A stretch of 64,000 nucleotides of DNA from Sepiola atlantica (taxonomy: Eukaryota > Mollusca > Cephalopoda > Sepiida > Sepiolidae): contig OY744521.1 of NCBI GenBank assembly GCA_963556195.1, positions 129,606,788 to 129,670,787 on the forward strand. Reading direction: 5' to 3'. Below, piece after piece: positions 1-11,355 of this stretch. Position 1 is the stretch's first letter; every line of letters begins with the position of its first letter. Position numbers and translations under genes: made by a program. The notes beneath the pieces were generated by a model. It was not told the origin of the DNA. It saw only the letters and a list, made by a program, of their open reading frames with translations, and made no database searches.

Positions 1-660
1 AAATTGCTGTTTTTACGCAAAACGAGTGGGAAATTTTGGGATCACATCCTTTACAACTATATTGGTTTATGCATGATCACGCTAGATCCGGATAACCGAT
101 TCCATAGTTCGCGATGGTATCCATAAGGTAGATCACGTGATCCCATAATGATAATGAAGAATGGACCCTTTCTTTGAAAATAAAAGGGGCGATTAAATCT
201 TGGACAAAAAACGAGCGAAATGAAACGGAATAAAAGGACGAATGCATTTCACTTCAATGATTGAGATGTTCCGTTCTTAAGTAAGAGTAGGGGGAGAGGA
301 TGAGAAATAGAAGAGGGAGGATGAGATTTTACGGCATATCAACATTTTTAGGCGATTTAATACTGAAGAACTGTATCTGTTGCAAATAGACCATTGTATC
401 TGATTAATTGAAATCGAGTTGCTATTTTACGAACCATTTGATAGGGAATTAAGAGTTCATCATAGGAGAGAGGTAGATATGAGACAGTGGAAAAAGAACA
501 GGGATGAGACGAGGAGGATTAGATATAAAAACCGGCGAGGGTTTGGCAAAACAGTCACAGAGTGAAGATTTGATTTTGCTGTAAATCTGACAAATATTAG
601 TAGCTGGATTCGATTTCATTTTTTTTTGCGTTTTCTCTCGCTGATCATTATACGCCTGCA
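1..660. other. AT-rich stretch, nothing recognised
   Basis: No gene, RNA or repeat could be supported here on either strand. Open frames are short and have no recognisable protein motif. Confidence 0.5.
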
Positions 661-665
661 TTTTG

Positions 666-990
666 GGAATCTTTCAGAAATATAAAAAAGAAAAAAAAGA
701 GGCAGAAGAAACAGAAAAGGTTTACAAAGAAGAAGAAAGAGAGGGAAAAGATGATGGTTGTACAAAAAACAGGAAGAAATTAGAGATAGAGATGAAGTAA
801 ATAAAGGAGAAGAAGATGAAGAAGATGGAGGGGAAGAGGAAAACTAAGTAGACGTAGAAGAAATCGACGTAGAAAATAAAGTAGACGAATAAAGAGGAGC
901 ATACGTATAAGATGAATAAGAAGTAGACGACAAATAAGTAGATGAAGAAGAAGACGAAGAAGACGAAGAAGACGAAGAAAAGAAAAAGAC
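666..990 (+). repeat. Purine-rich GAA/GAC/GTAGAC tract
   Basis: The plus strand is strongly purine-biased for about 325 bp and ends in tandem GAAGAC units (about 945-980). This is degenerate simple sequence. It could form triplex DNA, but no gene is supported. The following 991-1740 shows nothing recognisable. Confidence 0.6.
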
Positions 991-1743
991 GAAGATTAAT
1001 TATTCGCGATACCTCCTCTCACCCCCCAATCTATGCAATGAAGTTACAGATTTGATCGTGTTTCGTTATTTGGTTCGTTCCAAACAAGATAAATAAGTTA
1101 TCGAGCAAATATAAAAAAGGAGAATAATCCGTTTTCGCTTGGATTTGTGTTCTTGCTTATTTAGGTTATCTTATTTGATAATTGTTTGTATTTTGTGTCA
1201 GTGTTTCTTGTTTTTGCTAAGTCTTTTTCTTCTTGTTATGCGAAACTCACACCGAGAGAACGCTTTCTGGTAACTTTGACATGTGCCAGTCGAAGGCCGT
1301 TCACTCCGGTGGAGTCACACAAGCGACAGTGCACCGTGTCCAACATCTAGAAACGTCGTATGTCACTCATTCAGTGAATTCCGTTAGAGCGCTGTCATGC
1401 ATTGTAGGGTTTCCGTTTTGATCCACCCGCTTTGGATTCGGACTGTTTCTTGTTTACTTTTAAAGGTAAATTGAGTAAACTATTGATGCTTAAGTCCATC
1501 TGTTATTTTTGTGGATGAGTCCACACATCCCTTTAAGGAGCTTGGTTCGTCGATCTGTTGATCTGTCACGCTTAAGTTTGAAATAGAACTTTCATCCACA
1601 AACGCGCGAATTGAATGGACAGAATTTTAGAAGATTGGTTCTTGTGTTTATCTACCTGTTAATATGAATGTATTTCTGAGTGTGTATAAGTCGAAGCAGA
1701 ATTTTCGTCACTCACTAGGGTCCAGGTTTTGAATTTATGTCTA

Positions 1744-1787
1744 GTGACACTGATGAGTCATAGACACGACAATACACATGTCTGTGG
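1744..1787 (+). other. Hammerhead-like relic (core broken)
   Basis: CTGATGA (1750-1756) is followed by GTC...GAC, which can pair as helix II. The GAAA box is changed to AATA. Next come ACA, a 2-nt loop and TGT (possible helix III), then C and TGTG, which can pair with the upstream ACA as helix I. The architecture fits a type I hammerhead, but two changes in the GAAA box should inactivate it. A (TA)n tract begins 6 nt downstream. Confidence 0.3.
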
Positions 1788-1789
1788 AG

Positions 1790-1792
<3 letters not shown>

Positions 1793-1855
<63 letters not shown>
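1793..1855. repeat. (TA)n microsatellite
   Basis: Uninterrupted TA dinucleotides, 63 bp. A shorter (AT)n lies at about 1963-1980. Confidence 0.98.
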
Positions 1856-1858
<3 letters not shown>

Positions 1859-2324
1859 GGCAAACATTATTAAATAACACGGAGTGGTTTTGTTTGATGT
1901 GACTTTTTTTATTTTTTCAATTTTCCGAATTGTCCATCTAATGTTTCGGTCAAATACACACAATATATATATATATATATTCCTAAATTATCGGTAAAGC
2001 GATATTTCTAATTATCTCTATTTGTAAATAGCTTCAGGTAATCCATTCTGGTGTTTTATTCTTTTTTCTGAGTATGTGAATTTGTATCCAGCATTAAACT
2101 CCCCGCGAATGTTGTTAAGTAGCATCATGGTTATGATAAACAGTAGTCATGATAGAAAGGCTCTCTGGAAACTGATTCTCTTTATTCTTATCTTAGCCGG
2201 GTGTTGTTCTCCAGCTGTCTGTTCCAGTCTCCATGTTTCCATTGCTTTATTAATAAAATTGATCATTTTGCGATATCTTGTACATCGTTAAACACTCAAT
2301 TATGAATGTTTAGGGGATTCTATC

Positions 2325-2885
2325 GGAGGCTTTCTGATAGTCAATCAATTCCATAGCTATGTTCTTTATTCTTTTTTTTAACCATCTTTAGGATCCTTTG
2401 ATCTATGTACAACAGGTCATGTGCCCCTCTTTTCGCTTTTTGACATCGTTTTATGTCCCTCGGACTTAGTCCACCATTATTATGAGAGCAGTAAATCAAT
2501 TATGCCGTTAGGATTTTCCACATCGTTGGTAAGCAAGTTATTAGTCTGTAGTTTATTGGGGTCGTTCCACTCCCGGTGTCTTTTGTATTAACGTAGTTTT
2601 CTTTGGCAATCCAAACTGGTATGCCTATTTCGTGTATATATTTTCTCAGGTTTTGCGTTAACCTTCCATGTAAGGTCGTAAGATTTTTAAACCCGTATCG
2701 TAACCTGGTGCTTTCCAGTTTGTCGTTTTCACAGCGGAGTCTTGATAACTTCTTCATTAATTTCGATTTCTGTTCTTTCTTCGATTTCCCGAAGGTTTTC
2801 TTTCACGTTTTCTGCCATTTGGAACTTCTGTGGTGGTCTTGTTGTTTCCCCCATATATTGCCCTAGAAGAATTTTGTTTCTGTCG
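2325..2885 (-). pseudogene. Non-LTR retrotransposon RT fragment
   Basis: Read on the minus strand, the translation contains the fingers region of a LINE reverse transcriptase. It has a KNLTTLHGRLT-like stretch, then IPVWIAKENY, then GTTPINYRLITCLPTMWK, close to the NYRPITCLPxxWK motif of a LINE group common in molluscs and cnidarians. After a stop the homology continues (RGAHDLLYIDQRILK) and then IDYQKAS before 2325. It is 5'- and 3'-truncated, with stops and frame changes, so it is a dead copy. The C-terminal fragments at 57.5-60.5 kb look like the same LINE group. The catalytic YxDD box is not present. Confidence 0.8.
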
Positions 2886-2889
2886 GAAC

Positions 2890-3504
2890 TTATTATGATG
2901 TACTTACTTGTGAGGAAAAATGAATACCGTTAACCAAAAATTACGGACATTCATCCAGTACTTTTGTTTTTATAAGATAACTTCAACTTTTAGCCGGTCG
3001 CGGAATATAGCCGCCATTATTGGCATCATAATGAAAGCCAAGTGAGATAATTCAAACTTTTTGGAGATAAATCAACTTTTGACTTTGTTTAACCGAGAAA
3101 AAAGACTGATCTTCCTTGAATAATGGTGTAATATTCCGCATACGGCTTGAAGTTAGATTTATTCTGTATTGGATGAATTTCTGTAATTTGTGCTGAACGA
3201 TATTTATTTTCACTCACAAGTAAGTACATCATAAAGGTTTCTAGCTATTTTTTTATGACATCTATATTCAATATAGGTGTAATCACGGACAAGCACCATT
3301 TTCAATTTTTTAAACGGATATATTAAACTTAGTAGGAAGAAAATAGTGAAATAAAAGTTTTAGTGAAGATTTTTCAAAACATAAATTTATGGTCATGTAG
3401 ATTACATCAATAGATAAAGGAATAACGAAGACAGACAACTTAAATTATAGGGTTATTTGTTGCCCAATTCGTAGGCATATATTATCTTTCTTATTGTTTA
3501 TTGT
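2890..3504. other. Unannotated AT-rich stretch
   Basis: Between the LINE fragment and the LTR element I see no supported feature. Confidence 0.4.
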
Positions 3505-3505
3505 A

Positions 3506-3509
3506 CTAA
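3506..3509. repeat. Left target-site duplication CTAA
   Basis: CTAA directly precedes the TG of the left LTR and matches 8157-8160 after the right LTR. The base before it is A, giving ACTAA if the last LTR base is counted at the right side. Confidence 0.75.
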
Positions 3510-4640
3510 TGTTACAGTACTGTAGGGCCCCATTATGCAAGGCACAGTAGGTTAACTAGTATCAAATAGCTAATTTTGTTATTGAAAAATAAGTTTTGTT
3601 TCTGGACTCAGAAGTGAGTTCAGAGAAGAGTTTGATCCAAGAATAGTCATAATAAATTTAGACACCTGACGTGACCTTTGAGTCAGAGATCAGAGTGAGT
3701 CGTTTTTGTCCCCATCTCGTGCGTGGGAATGATGATTACGTCACCACGGAGAACAAGAACTTAGCTTTTTAGAATCAGTCCGCTATGGGAGCTCGAAGCG
3801 ACAACGTCGTTTCGGAAAAGCGAGCAAAGTTTTCCCAAGAATGTAATCGCTCGCGATAAGGGCTGTATCCAAAAGAGTTCACCATGGAAGCCCGTGGCGA
3901 GCGCATGAGGTAGCCCTCGAATGCAAGAGTTGAGGTGTGAATCGAAGAGATATGGGCCAAAGCTACTAAGAAAAACTAACAGCGTCCAACGTCCCACACA
4001 GTACGAACCTAGGAAGATGTGAATGAAGAACCAATAATGGAAACCCCTCCACTCGAATGAAAGTATGAAATAAAAGGAACAAAAGAAATCTCTCAGAAAA
4101 TCCGACTTCGAGTGTCTTTATCCTCTGCTTAAAGATAGAATTTGCCCACAAAAAACAGGTGCCGCGCGGCGATCACAGCCAGTTACAAGATGAGAGCCAG
4201 CACGGACGAGAACTACAAAGGTAACTTTCTTATAATGTAAAATATCTGGAAACTGTGTTTCAAAGTGACTTTTGGACTCTTGAAAAATGTGTTTAGAAAT
4301 CTGTTTAAATGTCTCTTAAGAAAAGTGTATTTAAGGTCCCTGTTGAAAAATGACTCTCCAAAATGTGTTAAAATTACTGAGAAACATGTTTGCTTAAAGA
4401 ATGACTATGAAAATTTCTATGAAAATTGTATCATCAGAAGTATTAAGAAAAAAGATTGAAATCACTATTCATCCTCTCGTGAACATTTCGCGTTGTTTTC
4501 GGCCGGAGAGGATGTAATAGCGAACTGTGAGGTGATTTTGGAGAAATGCCTCAGTCGGAAGGATTTCTGCCTGTAGTAATAAATAAGCTCTCTCCCCCCC
4601 TTTGCTTCTCGTGACGTTCAATGTCAGTAGTTATACAAAA
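3510..4640 (+). repeat. Left (5') LTR
   Basis: 1131 bp, starting TGTTACAGTACTG. An AATAAA signal lies at 4578-4583, about 57 bp before the end, as expected for the R/U5 side. It differs from the right LTR by about 17 substitutions and one A in a homopolymer (near 4150). About ten of the substitutions fall in the last 140 bp. A 78-residue reverse-strand frame inside the LTR is identical in both copies, but it has no known motif and is best read as chance. Confidence 0.88.
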
Positions 4641-4653
4641 AGATACTTCTTTT

Positions 4654-4671
4654 TGGTGCTTGGTGACCAGC
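4654..4671 (+). other. Possible primer-binding site
   Basis: TGG starts at 4654 and 4661, 13 and 20 nt inside the left LTR end. A primer-binding site complementary to a tRNA 3' CCA end should start with TGG. The spacing is larger than usual and I cannot name the tRNA, so this is weak. Confidence 0.25.
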
Positions 4672-7012
4672 TGTTTCGACATGGAACAGATTGAATTCGA
4701 ACCATGGGTACTAACAACGTTTGCGGTCTAAAATAAAAAAATTAAATATTAAAAAAATAAGAAAAAAAAACCCACGTTCGGTCCGATAAAATAAAGGGAA
4801 AAAGAAAGAGAGAGAGGCAGAGACGGACAGAGTCGAAGACAGAGAAAAAGTGATATGCCGATGAGTAAAATGATTTAGTAAAAAGAAAAGAAAAAAAACA
4901 GAAAAAACACGATTGGATCTTTGAGGTAACAAAACCTTAAGGAAGAATAGGTTGTGGTTTTCATTTACGTGTTAATTTGTGTTTTAAATGTATTTTTTTA
5001 TTTTACGTATATGTTGTGGGTTGCGTTTGATGCAGAAAAAAATGAGAGAGAGGATAAAAGTGAGAGTGATGAGCCATATGCTGGCAGAGAGAGAGACAGT
5101 GTAAAAGAAAGAGGAAAAAGTATGAGATGGAAAAAAAAAAAGTGAGAGAAAGGGAGAAGGAATGTGAAAAAAAAGAGCGAGTGAGAGGCACATGTGCTGA
5201 CTGGTGCCCCATAGTGTTTTGTCTACGAATCCTGTTTTGTTTCAGGACGGACATGAGTGACGCAAGGCTGTGGTTGGACTTTGAGGTAACGGAACTTTAA
5301 GAGAGAGAGAGGGAAAGGACTGCGTGCGAACAGCCGGCGGGGTCGCCTGATGTCGCCCCGGGATAATTGTCTTTGTTTTTTTGTTAAATTGAATTGTATT
5401 GCATGAAATTGTTTTTTTTTAAATATAATATTGTACTGCATAATTTGTAATTCTATTGTGGAGAGGGTTTGCCATTAATTCATTGGTTCGACTTTTATTT
5501 TTTTTATTATTGTTGTTTTTGAATGAATTTTGGAGAAGTTTAGTCGGTTAAGTGAGAATGCTATACCAGTTACGTAAAAGATTTAAAAAAAAAAGGCAGA
5601 TAATTTAATGGGTATAAGTTTGGGTCAGCCGGGCGATTTGAGTTGATTAGGTTCGGGCAGCTGGCGGCAGCTAGAGTTGGTTTGGGTCGGATCGCGGAAA
5701 CCCTTGGACAGGGTTGATTTTATCGGGAAGAATCCCCGTGTACAGAGTATGTACAGGCTTGGAAAGTCAATGAGGGATTCCCGGCGTTTGCTCGTATGCT
5801 CTCTTTTATAGAGTACCCATGGGTTAGTGGCGAGGCTTGTGGTAAAGCCTGCATACGTTAAAATTGCGAACGGGAGAATGACAGTGATATGGTCATTCTG
5901 TGGGACCACGAGAAAGGACGGTGGTCAGTTATAGAAATTGTTGTTTTTGTGACCCAGGTGTGCCCAACTGCGCCGATAGAGTGTGTGAAAGTTGTGTAAA
6001 ATGTTAAGCTTTGAAATTGTGGTCCCATTTTTTTTTGTGGATTTTGGATGTTTGCCGACGAGTGTGCTACGAAGATACCCCACCCTCTTACCGCATAAAT
6101 AGGGACACGGGAAGGGAACGCATGGAATTGGTGTCTGCTCAACACCAGTGGGGATGGAGTTAAGCTGGGGTGTGGTGTGACTCGGGTGCGCGCGTCGGGG
6201 CGGATAGAACCATGGGGATCGATTTTTTAAAAAAAGGAGGTACCGGGTGTTAATTGGATTTAATTATAAGATTATAGGTTGGGCCTAGTTTGTGGTCATT
6301 CGGCGTGTTCCGGGAGCAGAGATGATTCGATGTGACATTTCGCCCAATACCGTATCGACTAGATAGATCCATGGGATGGGGTCCTCGACGTTTAATGAAC
6401 AGGGTTGGGAGTTAGAAACTGGGTGTTTGTTCGCTGTCATTCGCGACGGGAGCACGGGCGTGTCAGAAATGTATGGTCCATATATAGCAAGCAGCATAGC
6501 GACGGTACCTTCAGTAAGCTTCGAGGCTGACCATTAGAGAATAGGTCAATGAAGGGTTTTTTTTCTTCTGTTTTTTGTTCCCCTATTTCGCGAGAATAAA
6601 ACGCGCAGTTAGTTTTAATCGGTTGTGTGCCGACCGTTTGTTGAAGTTATCTAAGAAAGTGATGGTGGCCCGAAAGTGTAACATACCGGGAATTTTTGGG
6701 AAGTGGTCGAGCACGGAGAACGTGTGTGAGCAAGAGCGAATTTATGTGGTGGATTTTGCAGGAGATATAGGCGAGAAACGCCTGATGTTGATTTATGACA
6801 GGGGATGGCTTTTTTTAGCTGGTAACGACCGTAGGGAGCAAACTCTCCCACATCCCGGAAACATTGTCATGTGGTGCCGAAGGAAATTCCGGCAGGGGTG
6901 AAATGATGGTAACCCCAGGAGTGCTCAGGCTCGGATTTTTACCAGTCCCAGGGAGGGGTTGTTTTTTTAAAAAAAAGAGAAAATCTTGGGATTTTTTGTT
7001 TTTTTTGTTTAT
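4672..7012 (+). other. LTR-element interior, no recognised proteins
   Basis: Purine-rich segments (4740-5200) are followed by a more GC-rich part (5620-6950). A short motif, CTTTGAGGTAAC, occurs twice (about 4919 and 5279). The longest plus frame is 108 codons (6575-6901). Around 5870-6000 a frame runs about 40 codons between stops. Neither shows a zinc knuckle, protease DTG, RT YxDD or integrase motif. It may be captured or decayed gag-like sequence or non-coding cargo. Confidence 0.6.
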
Positions 7013-7026
7013 AGGGAAGGAAGGAG
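7013..7026 (+). other. Polypurine tract of LTR element
   Basis: AGGGAAGGAAGGAG is uninterrupted purine and directly abuts the TG of the right LTR. This is where reverse transcription primes plus-strand synthesis in LTR elements, and it fixes the element's orientation as plus. Confidence 0.85.
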
Positions 7027-8156
7027 TGTTACAGTACTGTAGGGCCCCATTATGCATGGCACAGTAGGTTAACTAGTATCAAATAGCTAATTTTGTTATT
7101 GAAAAATAGGTTTTGTTTCTGGACTCAGAAGTGAGTGCAGAGAAGAGTTTGATCCAAGAATAGTCATAATAAATTTAGACACCTGACGTGACCTTTGAGT
7201 CAGAGATCAGAGTGAGTCGTTTTTGTCCCCATCTCGTGCGTGGGAATGATGATTACGTCACCACGGAGAACAAGAACTTAGCTTTTTAGAATCAGTCCGC
7301 TATGGGAGCTCGAAGCGACAACGTCGTTTCGGAAAAGCGAGCAAAGTTTTCCCAAGAATGTAATCGCTCGCGATAAGGGCTGTATCCAAAAGAGTTCACC
7401 ATGGAAGCCCGTGGCGAGCGCATGAGGTAGCCCTCGAATGCAAGAGTTGAGGTGTGAATCGAAGAGATATGGGCCAAAGCTACTAAGAAAAACTAACAGC
7501 GTCCAACGTCCCACACAGTACGAACCTAGGAAGATGTGAATGAAGAACCAATAATGGAAACCCCTCCACTCGAATGAAAGTATGAAATAAAAGGAACAAA
7601 AGAAATCTCTCAGAAAATCCGACTTCGAGTGTCTTTATCCTCTGCTTAAAGATAGAATTTGCCCACAAAAACAGGTGCCGCGCGGCGATCACAGCCAGTA
7701 ACAAGATGAGGGCCAGCACGGACGAGAACTACAAAGGTAACTTTCTTATAATGTAAAATATCTGGAAACTGTGTTTCAAAGTGACTTTTGGACTCTTGAA
7801 AAATGTGTTTAGAAATCTGTTTAAATGTCTCTTAAGAAAAGTGTATTTAAGGTCCCTGTTGAAAAATGACTCTCCAAAATGTGTTAAAATTACTGAGAAA
7901 CATGTTTGCTTAAAGAATGACTATGAAAATGTCTATGAAAATTGTATCATCAGAAGTATTAAGAAAAAAGATTGAAATCACTATTCATCCTCTCGTAAAC
8001 ATTTCGCGTTGTTTTCGGCCGGGGAGGATGTAATAGCGAACTGTGAGGTGGTTTTAGAGAACTGCCTCAGTCGGAAGGATTTCTGCCTGTAGTAATAAAT
8101 AAGCTCTCTCCCCCCCTTTGCTGCTCGTGACGTTTAATTTCAGCAGTTATGCAACA
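7027..8156 (+). repeat. Right (3') LTR
   Basis: 1130 bp, TGTTAC...GCAACA, with AATAAA at 8094-8099. It is followed by CTAA (8157-8160), the target-site duplication, and then a (TA)n tract. Confidence 0.88.
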
Positions 8157-8161
8157 CTAAG

Positions 8162-8164
<3 letters not shown>

Positions 8165-8221
<57 letters not shown>
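8165..8221. repeat. (TA)n microsatellite
   Basis: 57 bp of AT dinucleotides starting a few bases after the LTR element's target-site duplication. Confidence 0.97.
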
Positions 8222-8224
<3 letters not shown>

Positions 8225-9514
8225 ATATGTTTTCTGCTCGTACGTATGTTATCACCCGCTACTCTTTTAAAAAAATGGAGTCGCCCGATCGCTGAACATT
8301 TATTTATTTAAAGAATATTTAGCTGATAAATAATTTTTACGATAAAACGGAAGAGGGTACTTATTTTGAACCGATTTAAATCATAACAATAACAATAACT
8401 TAAATAAAACGGTTAAAACTTTCGTTTATTTATATAATAAATATTTAGCTGACAATTATGTTTGTATGGCAAGAAGAAAGAAAATATTTTTTGTTTTAAA
8501 AAGATATAAATTATTACAATTTTAAAAAAAGAATAGACATAATCGTTTTATTTATTTTAAGAATATTGAACTGACAATTGCAATTACTTTTACGGAGGAA
8601 GAAAGAGACAATGTATACATAACATTATTCTGAATGTATTATTTCAAACGAAATATTATTGATAGTAAATTATGCAGATAGCTAAAGACAGTTATCGACG
8701 AATTTCCAAGGACTCTGCCAGTAATTTATTATTCATGAGCTTAAATTTATATGGTTTCAATAATGTCAACTAAAACTTTCATTTCGACATCCCTACTACC
8801 CGAAGAATATGTACTTCGCGATTTGTAAATTAATCCGAGCGCGAACAACTAATCAGTGGCCAGAAACGTAACAGTCATCTTTTGATTAAGATGCACCATT
8901 ATCTGATTGTGCGATATGCCTGTAGCTACAGAAAACATATACATAAAATTCAATGTCCGTGTGTATGTGTGTTTGATGTTTATTTGTTCCTTATAGAAAA
9001 AAAGGTTAGATAATCTACATAAAATCTAAAAGTGTATTCTTATGTCAAATTTACCGAGGAAGACAATGGAAGTGTTTCTGAATCTCTAAGTGCACCATTA
9101 CAAATGCTATGAGGGTATAATACCCTTGAAAATTCAAATTTATCATATCTATATGAAATTTAAATCATATGTATAACATTTTCCCGAGAAGACAATAGAA
9201 CTTCTAAGTGAGCTATGGAGACCGGATCGTCTTTAACACTTCAAATATACTCTACTTTGGTGCAATAATTTTAATCAACGAATCTAATTAAGCCTACCTC
9301 CAGGACATGGAAAGGACTTTAGCTATAATATTATCTAACCCATGCTCTCAAACAGGACCCGTAACACGTTATATCGTTACATTTGTTTTGGAATACATTT
9401 TTGATGTTTTTCTCTGAGTTCTCTTCTCAATATTTATGCATGATTATAAAAGAAACATGTATGATAGAATAAATTGCTTAAAAATACTTACAACATATCG
9501 TATAAGCTGTACAA

Positions 9515-9520
<6 letters not shown>
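8222..9520. other. AT-rich stretch without supported gene
   Basis: A weak direct similarity links about 9045-9090 and 9180-9215 (GA-rich GACAATGGAAGT versus GACAATAGAACT). Nothing else is supported. Confidence 0.4.
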
Positions 9521-9564
<44 letters not shown>

Positions 9565-9603
9565 CTATTCGGATCTATCTATCTATCTATTTATCTATCT
9601 TTT
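9521..9603. repeat. (AT)n followed by (TCTA)n
   Basis: AT dinucleotides to 9561, then TCTA tetranucleotides to about 9603. A pyrimidine-rich segment follows to about 9780. From 9780 to 10440 nothing recognisable. Confidence 0.95.
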
Positions 9604-10444
9604 CTTGTCACTTTTTTTCTGCATCACTCAATTTCTCTTTTTCTCCTGATTTATTTTCCTCTTGTCCCACATATAACTCCTCTCCTTCCATCTCGATCCG
9701 TCTTCCCCTCCACTTTCTGTACCAATCTTTCGCCTTCATTATCTCCCCTTCGTCATCTCCTTTCCCCTTTGTCGATCTCAGCTAATTACATGTTACCATA
9801 CTGAACCACACGAAAGTGTAAATACAACTTTTCCACGTTCTTCTCTTTGATTGAGTAACTTTCTCAAAATTGATTGACTTTTGTTAGTCCGTCGCCTTAA
9901 TTACATAATAATTCGACTTGTTTTCTCCTAATTTAATTAGGTTTTAATTACAAAATTAATTACTAAGAAACCAGACTGATTATCTGTAGAGTTACATCTG
10001 AGACCATCGAAATAAACAAAATCTATAAATATAACCTTATTGTCCACGGAGGCCATTTTTTCAATTTTTGGTTCGACTGCCAAAGATGTCATTTTCCCTC
10101 CCGCACTTCTGTAGTCTTAAGCTTAATTGTCAAATGTGATTTCACGAGTCAGATTTCAGTTTTAGCTTTTAAAATCGTTTCTTTCAGTTTGTATATAAAA
10201 AAAGAAACAAACACTTCAAATTGATGGGTTATCAATAAATGACGGGCATAATTGTGTACACAGAAAACTTCAAAGGTTTATCTTCGTCAACTGAGCGATT
10301 TTTATGCAGAGTGGAAAAAAGAAAATTACAATATATGATTGGTGTATTTTAATCGGACTTTTATTTAAATGCGTGTAAGCGTCTCTGTAATATTGTGTCT
10401 GTCTGTCGGTCTCGTTTAATTTTCACATAGCATTCTAAGATACA

Positions 10445-10656
10445 CTCAACCGCCTGAGAACGTGAATAGGGCGATCAAATGTTGCGATGACTAGATGGGG
10501 CTACAAAACTGACCCAACTATCTGCGAATGTGGAGAGGAAGACCATACGATGCAACACCGCCTTGTCTGCCCTCTACTGCCCAACCGGTGCAGCTTGAAA
10601 GATCTGGTATGGTACAACAATACTGCAAATGACTGCTAAAAATGTGAAACTGTATG
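10445..10656 (+). pseudogene. LINE C-terminal relic (Cys/His module)
   Basis: The plus-strand frame reads LNRLRT, stop, IGRSNVAMTRWGY and then ICECGEEDHTMQHRLVCPLL. This is the RLRTGxGR...WG...CxCGxxxxxxH...CP pattern at the C-terminus of many Jockey/RTE-like LINE polyproteins. Two in-frame stops and the absence of upstream RT show a dead 5'-truncated copy. The downstream block (10713-11010) is likely its 3' untranslated region. Confidence 0.7.
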
Positions 10657-10712
10657 ACCATCTGCTTCAAAAAGACACAAAGAATAAGAAGAAGCGACGA
10701 GACGTGATAAGG

Positions 10713-11010
10713 GATGACTTGAATCGATTATATACGAAGAGGAAAACCCCCAGAAATCTGTAGACTCGATATTTTTTCTTCCTACCAATAGCAGAGAGAA
10801 AGGCAACGTAAACAGTCTAATAAAATGGTCCTTCTCCAAATTCGGGATCTACATTTTCTCTTTATGTTATCGTGCCAACTTTTATTCCAAAGCGAGAATG
10901 CACCCAACGAAGATGTAGACATCAGGGAAACGACGAGAAATTACCTGAAATGAAGTATCCACAGTCTTTGAGGATTGCTGTTATTGGACGTTGAAGACAC
11001 GAGGCATGAT
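10713..11010 (+). repeat. LINE-tail repeat, copy 1
   Basis: This block follows the LINE C-terminus. It resembles 11088-11355 in the same order and direction (for example GAGAATGCACCC versus GATAATGTACCC, then ATCAGGGAA in both). Part of it also matches the reverse complement of 14998-15140. Strong divergence suggests old copies. Confidence 0.6.
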
Positions 11011-11087
11011 TACATTGTACTGTTTTGATTTGCATTTGATAATAAACTCACATTAATTTCATCGTAACATACAAAACATAAGACCCC

Positions 11088-11355
11088 CTTGGAAGGGGTA
11101 AAGAACAAAACAACTGGAGCCCCGATCGTTCTTTTCCTCGCCGCTAACAAAGAGGGAAGCAACATCAACAACCTAATACTTTAGGATCTAGTTCTTTTCT
11201 TTGCGTTGTTGTGTCGACTTTGATTCTAGAGCGATAATGTACCCTTATGAAGAGACAGCTATCAGGGAACGGGAAGAGACCCAAGAGACGGTTTTGAATG
11301 AACTGTCCTCAGTATCGGAGGAGCCCTGTGGTTGAGAATACAAGACACCAGATAC
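11088..11355 (+). repeat. LINE-tail repeat, copy 2 (tandem)
   Basis: Direct, diverged copy of 10713-11010, about 375 bp downstream. No coding part precedes it, so it is a second tail fragment or a tandem duplication. From 11380 to 12590 only AT-rich unassigned sequence is seen. It includes a 14-bp palindrome AAATCACGTGATTT at about 12364 with an E-box centre. Confidence 0.55.

Larger units (their letters stand above)
3510..8156 (+). mobile_element. Complete non-coding LTR retrotransposon (LARD-like)
   Basis: Two direct repeats of 1131 and 1130 bp (3510-4640 and 7027-8156), about 98.5% identical by eye, bound a 2386-bp interior. Both begin TGTTAC. The right one ends GCAACA, so the termini follow the TG...CA rule. 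The left one ends in CAAAA at the same point. The 4-bp CTAA before the left LTR (3506-3509) recurs after the right LTR (8157-8160) and can be read as 5-bp ACTAA. A polypurine tract abuts the right LTR. Together these show a whole inserted element in plus orientation. The interior has no recognisable gag, protease, RT, RNase H or integrase, so the element must depend on enzymes supplied in trans. That fits a LARD-type non-autonomous element. Parent superfamily is unknown; Ty3/Gypsy is plausible from the 4-5 bp duplication. Confidence 0.88.

Noticed and set aside
7278..7514. 78-codon minus frame identical in both LTRs
   Set aside because: Identity is explained by LTR duplication. No motif, and antisense to the element.
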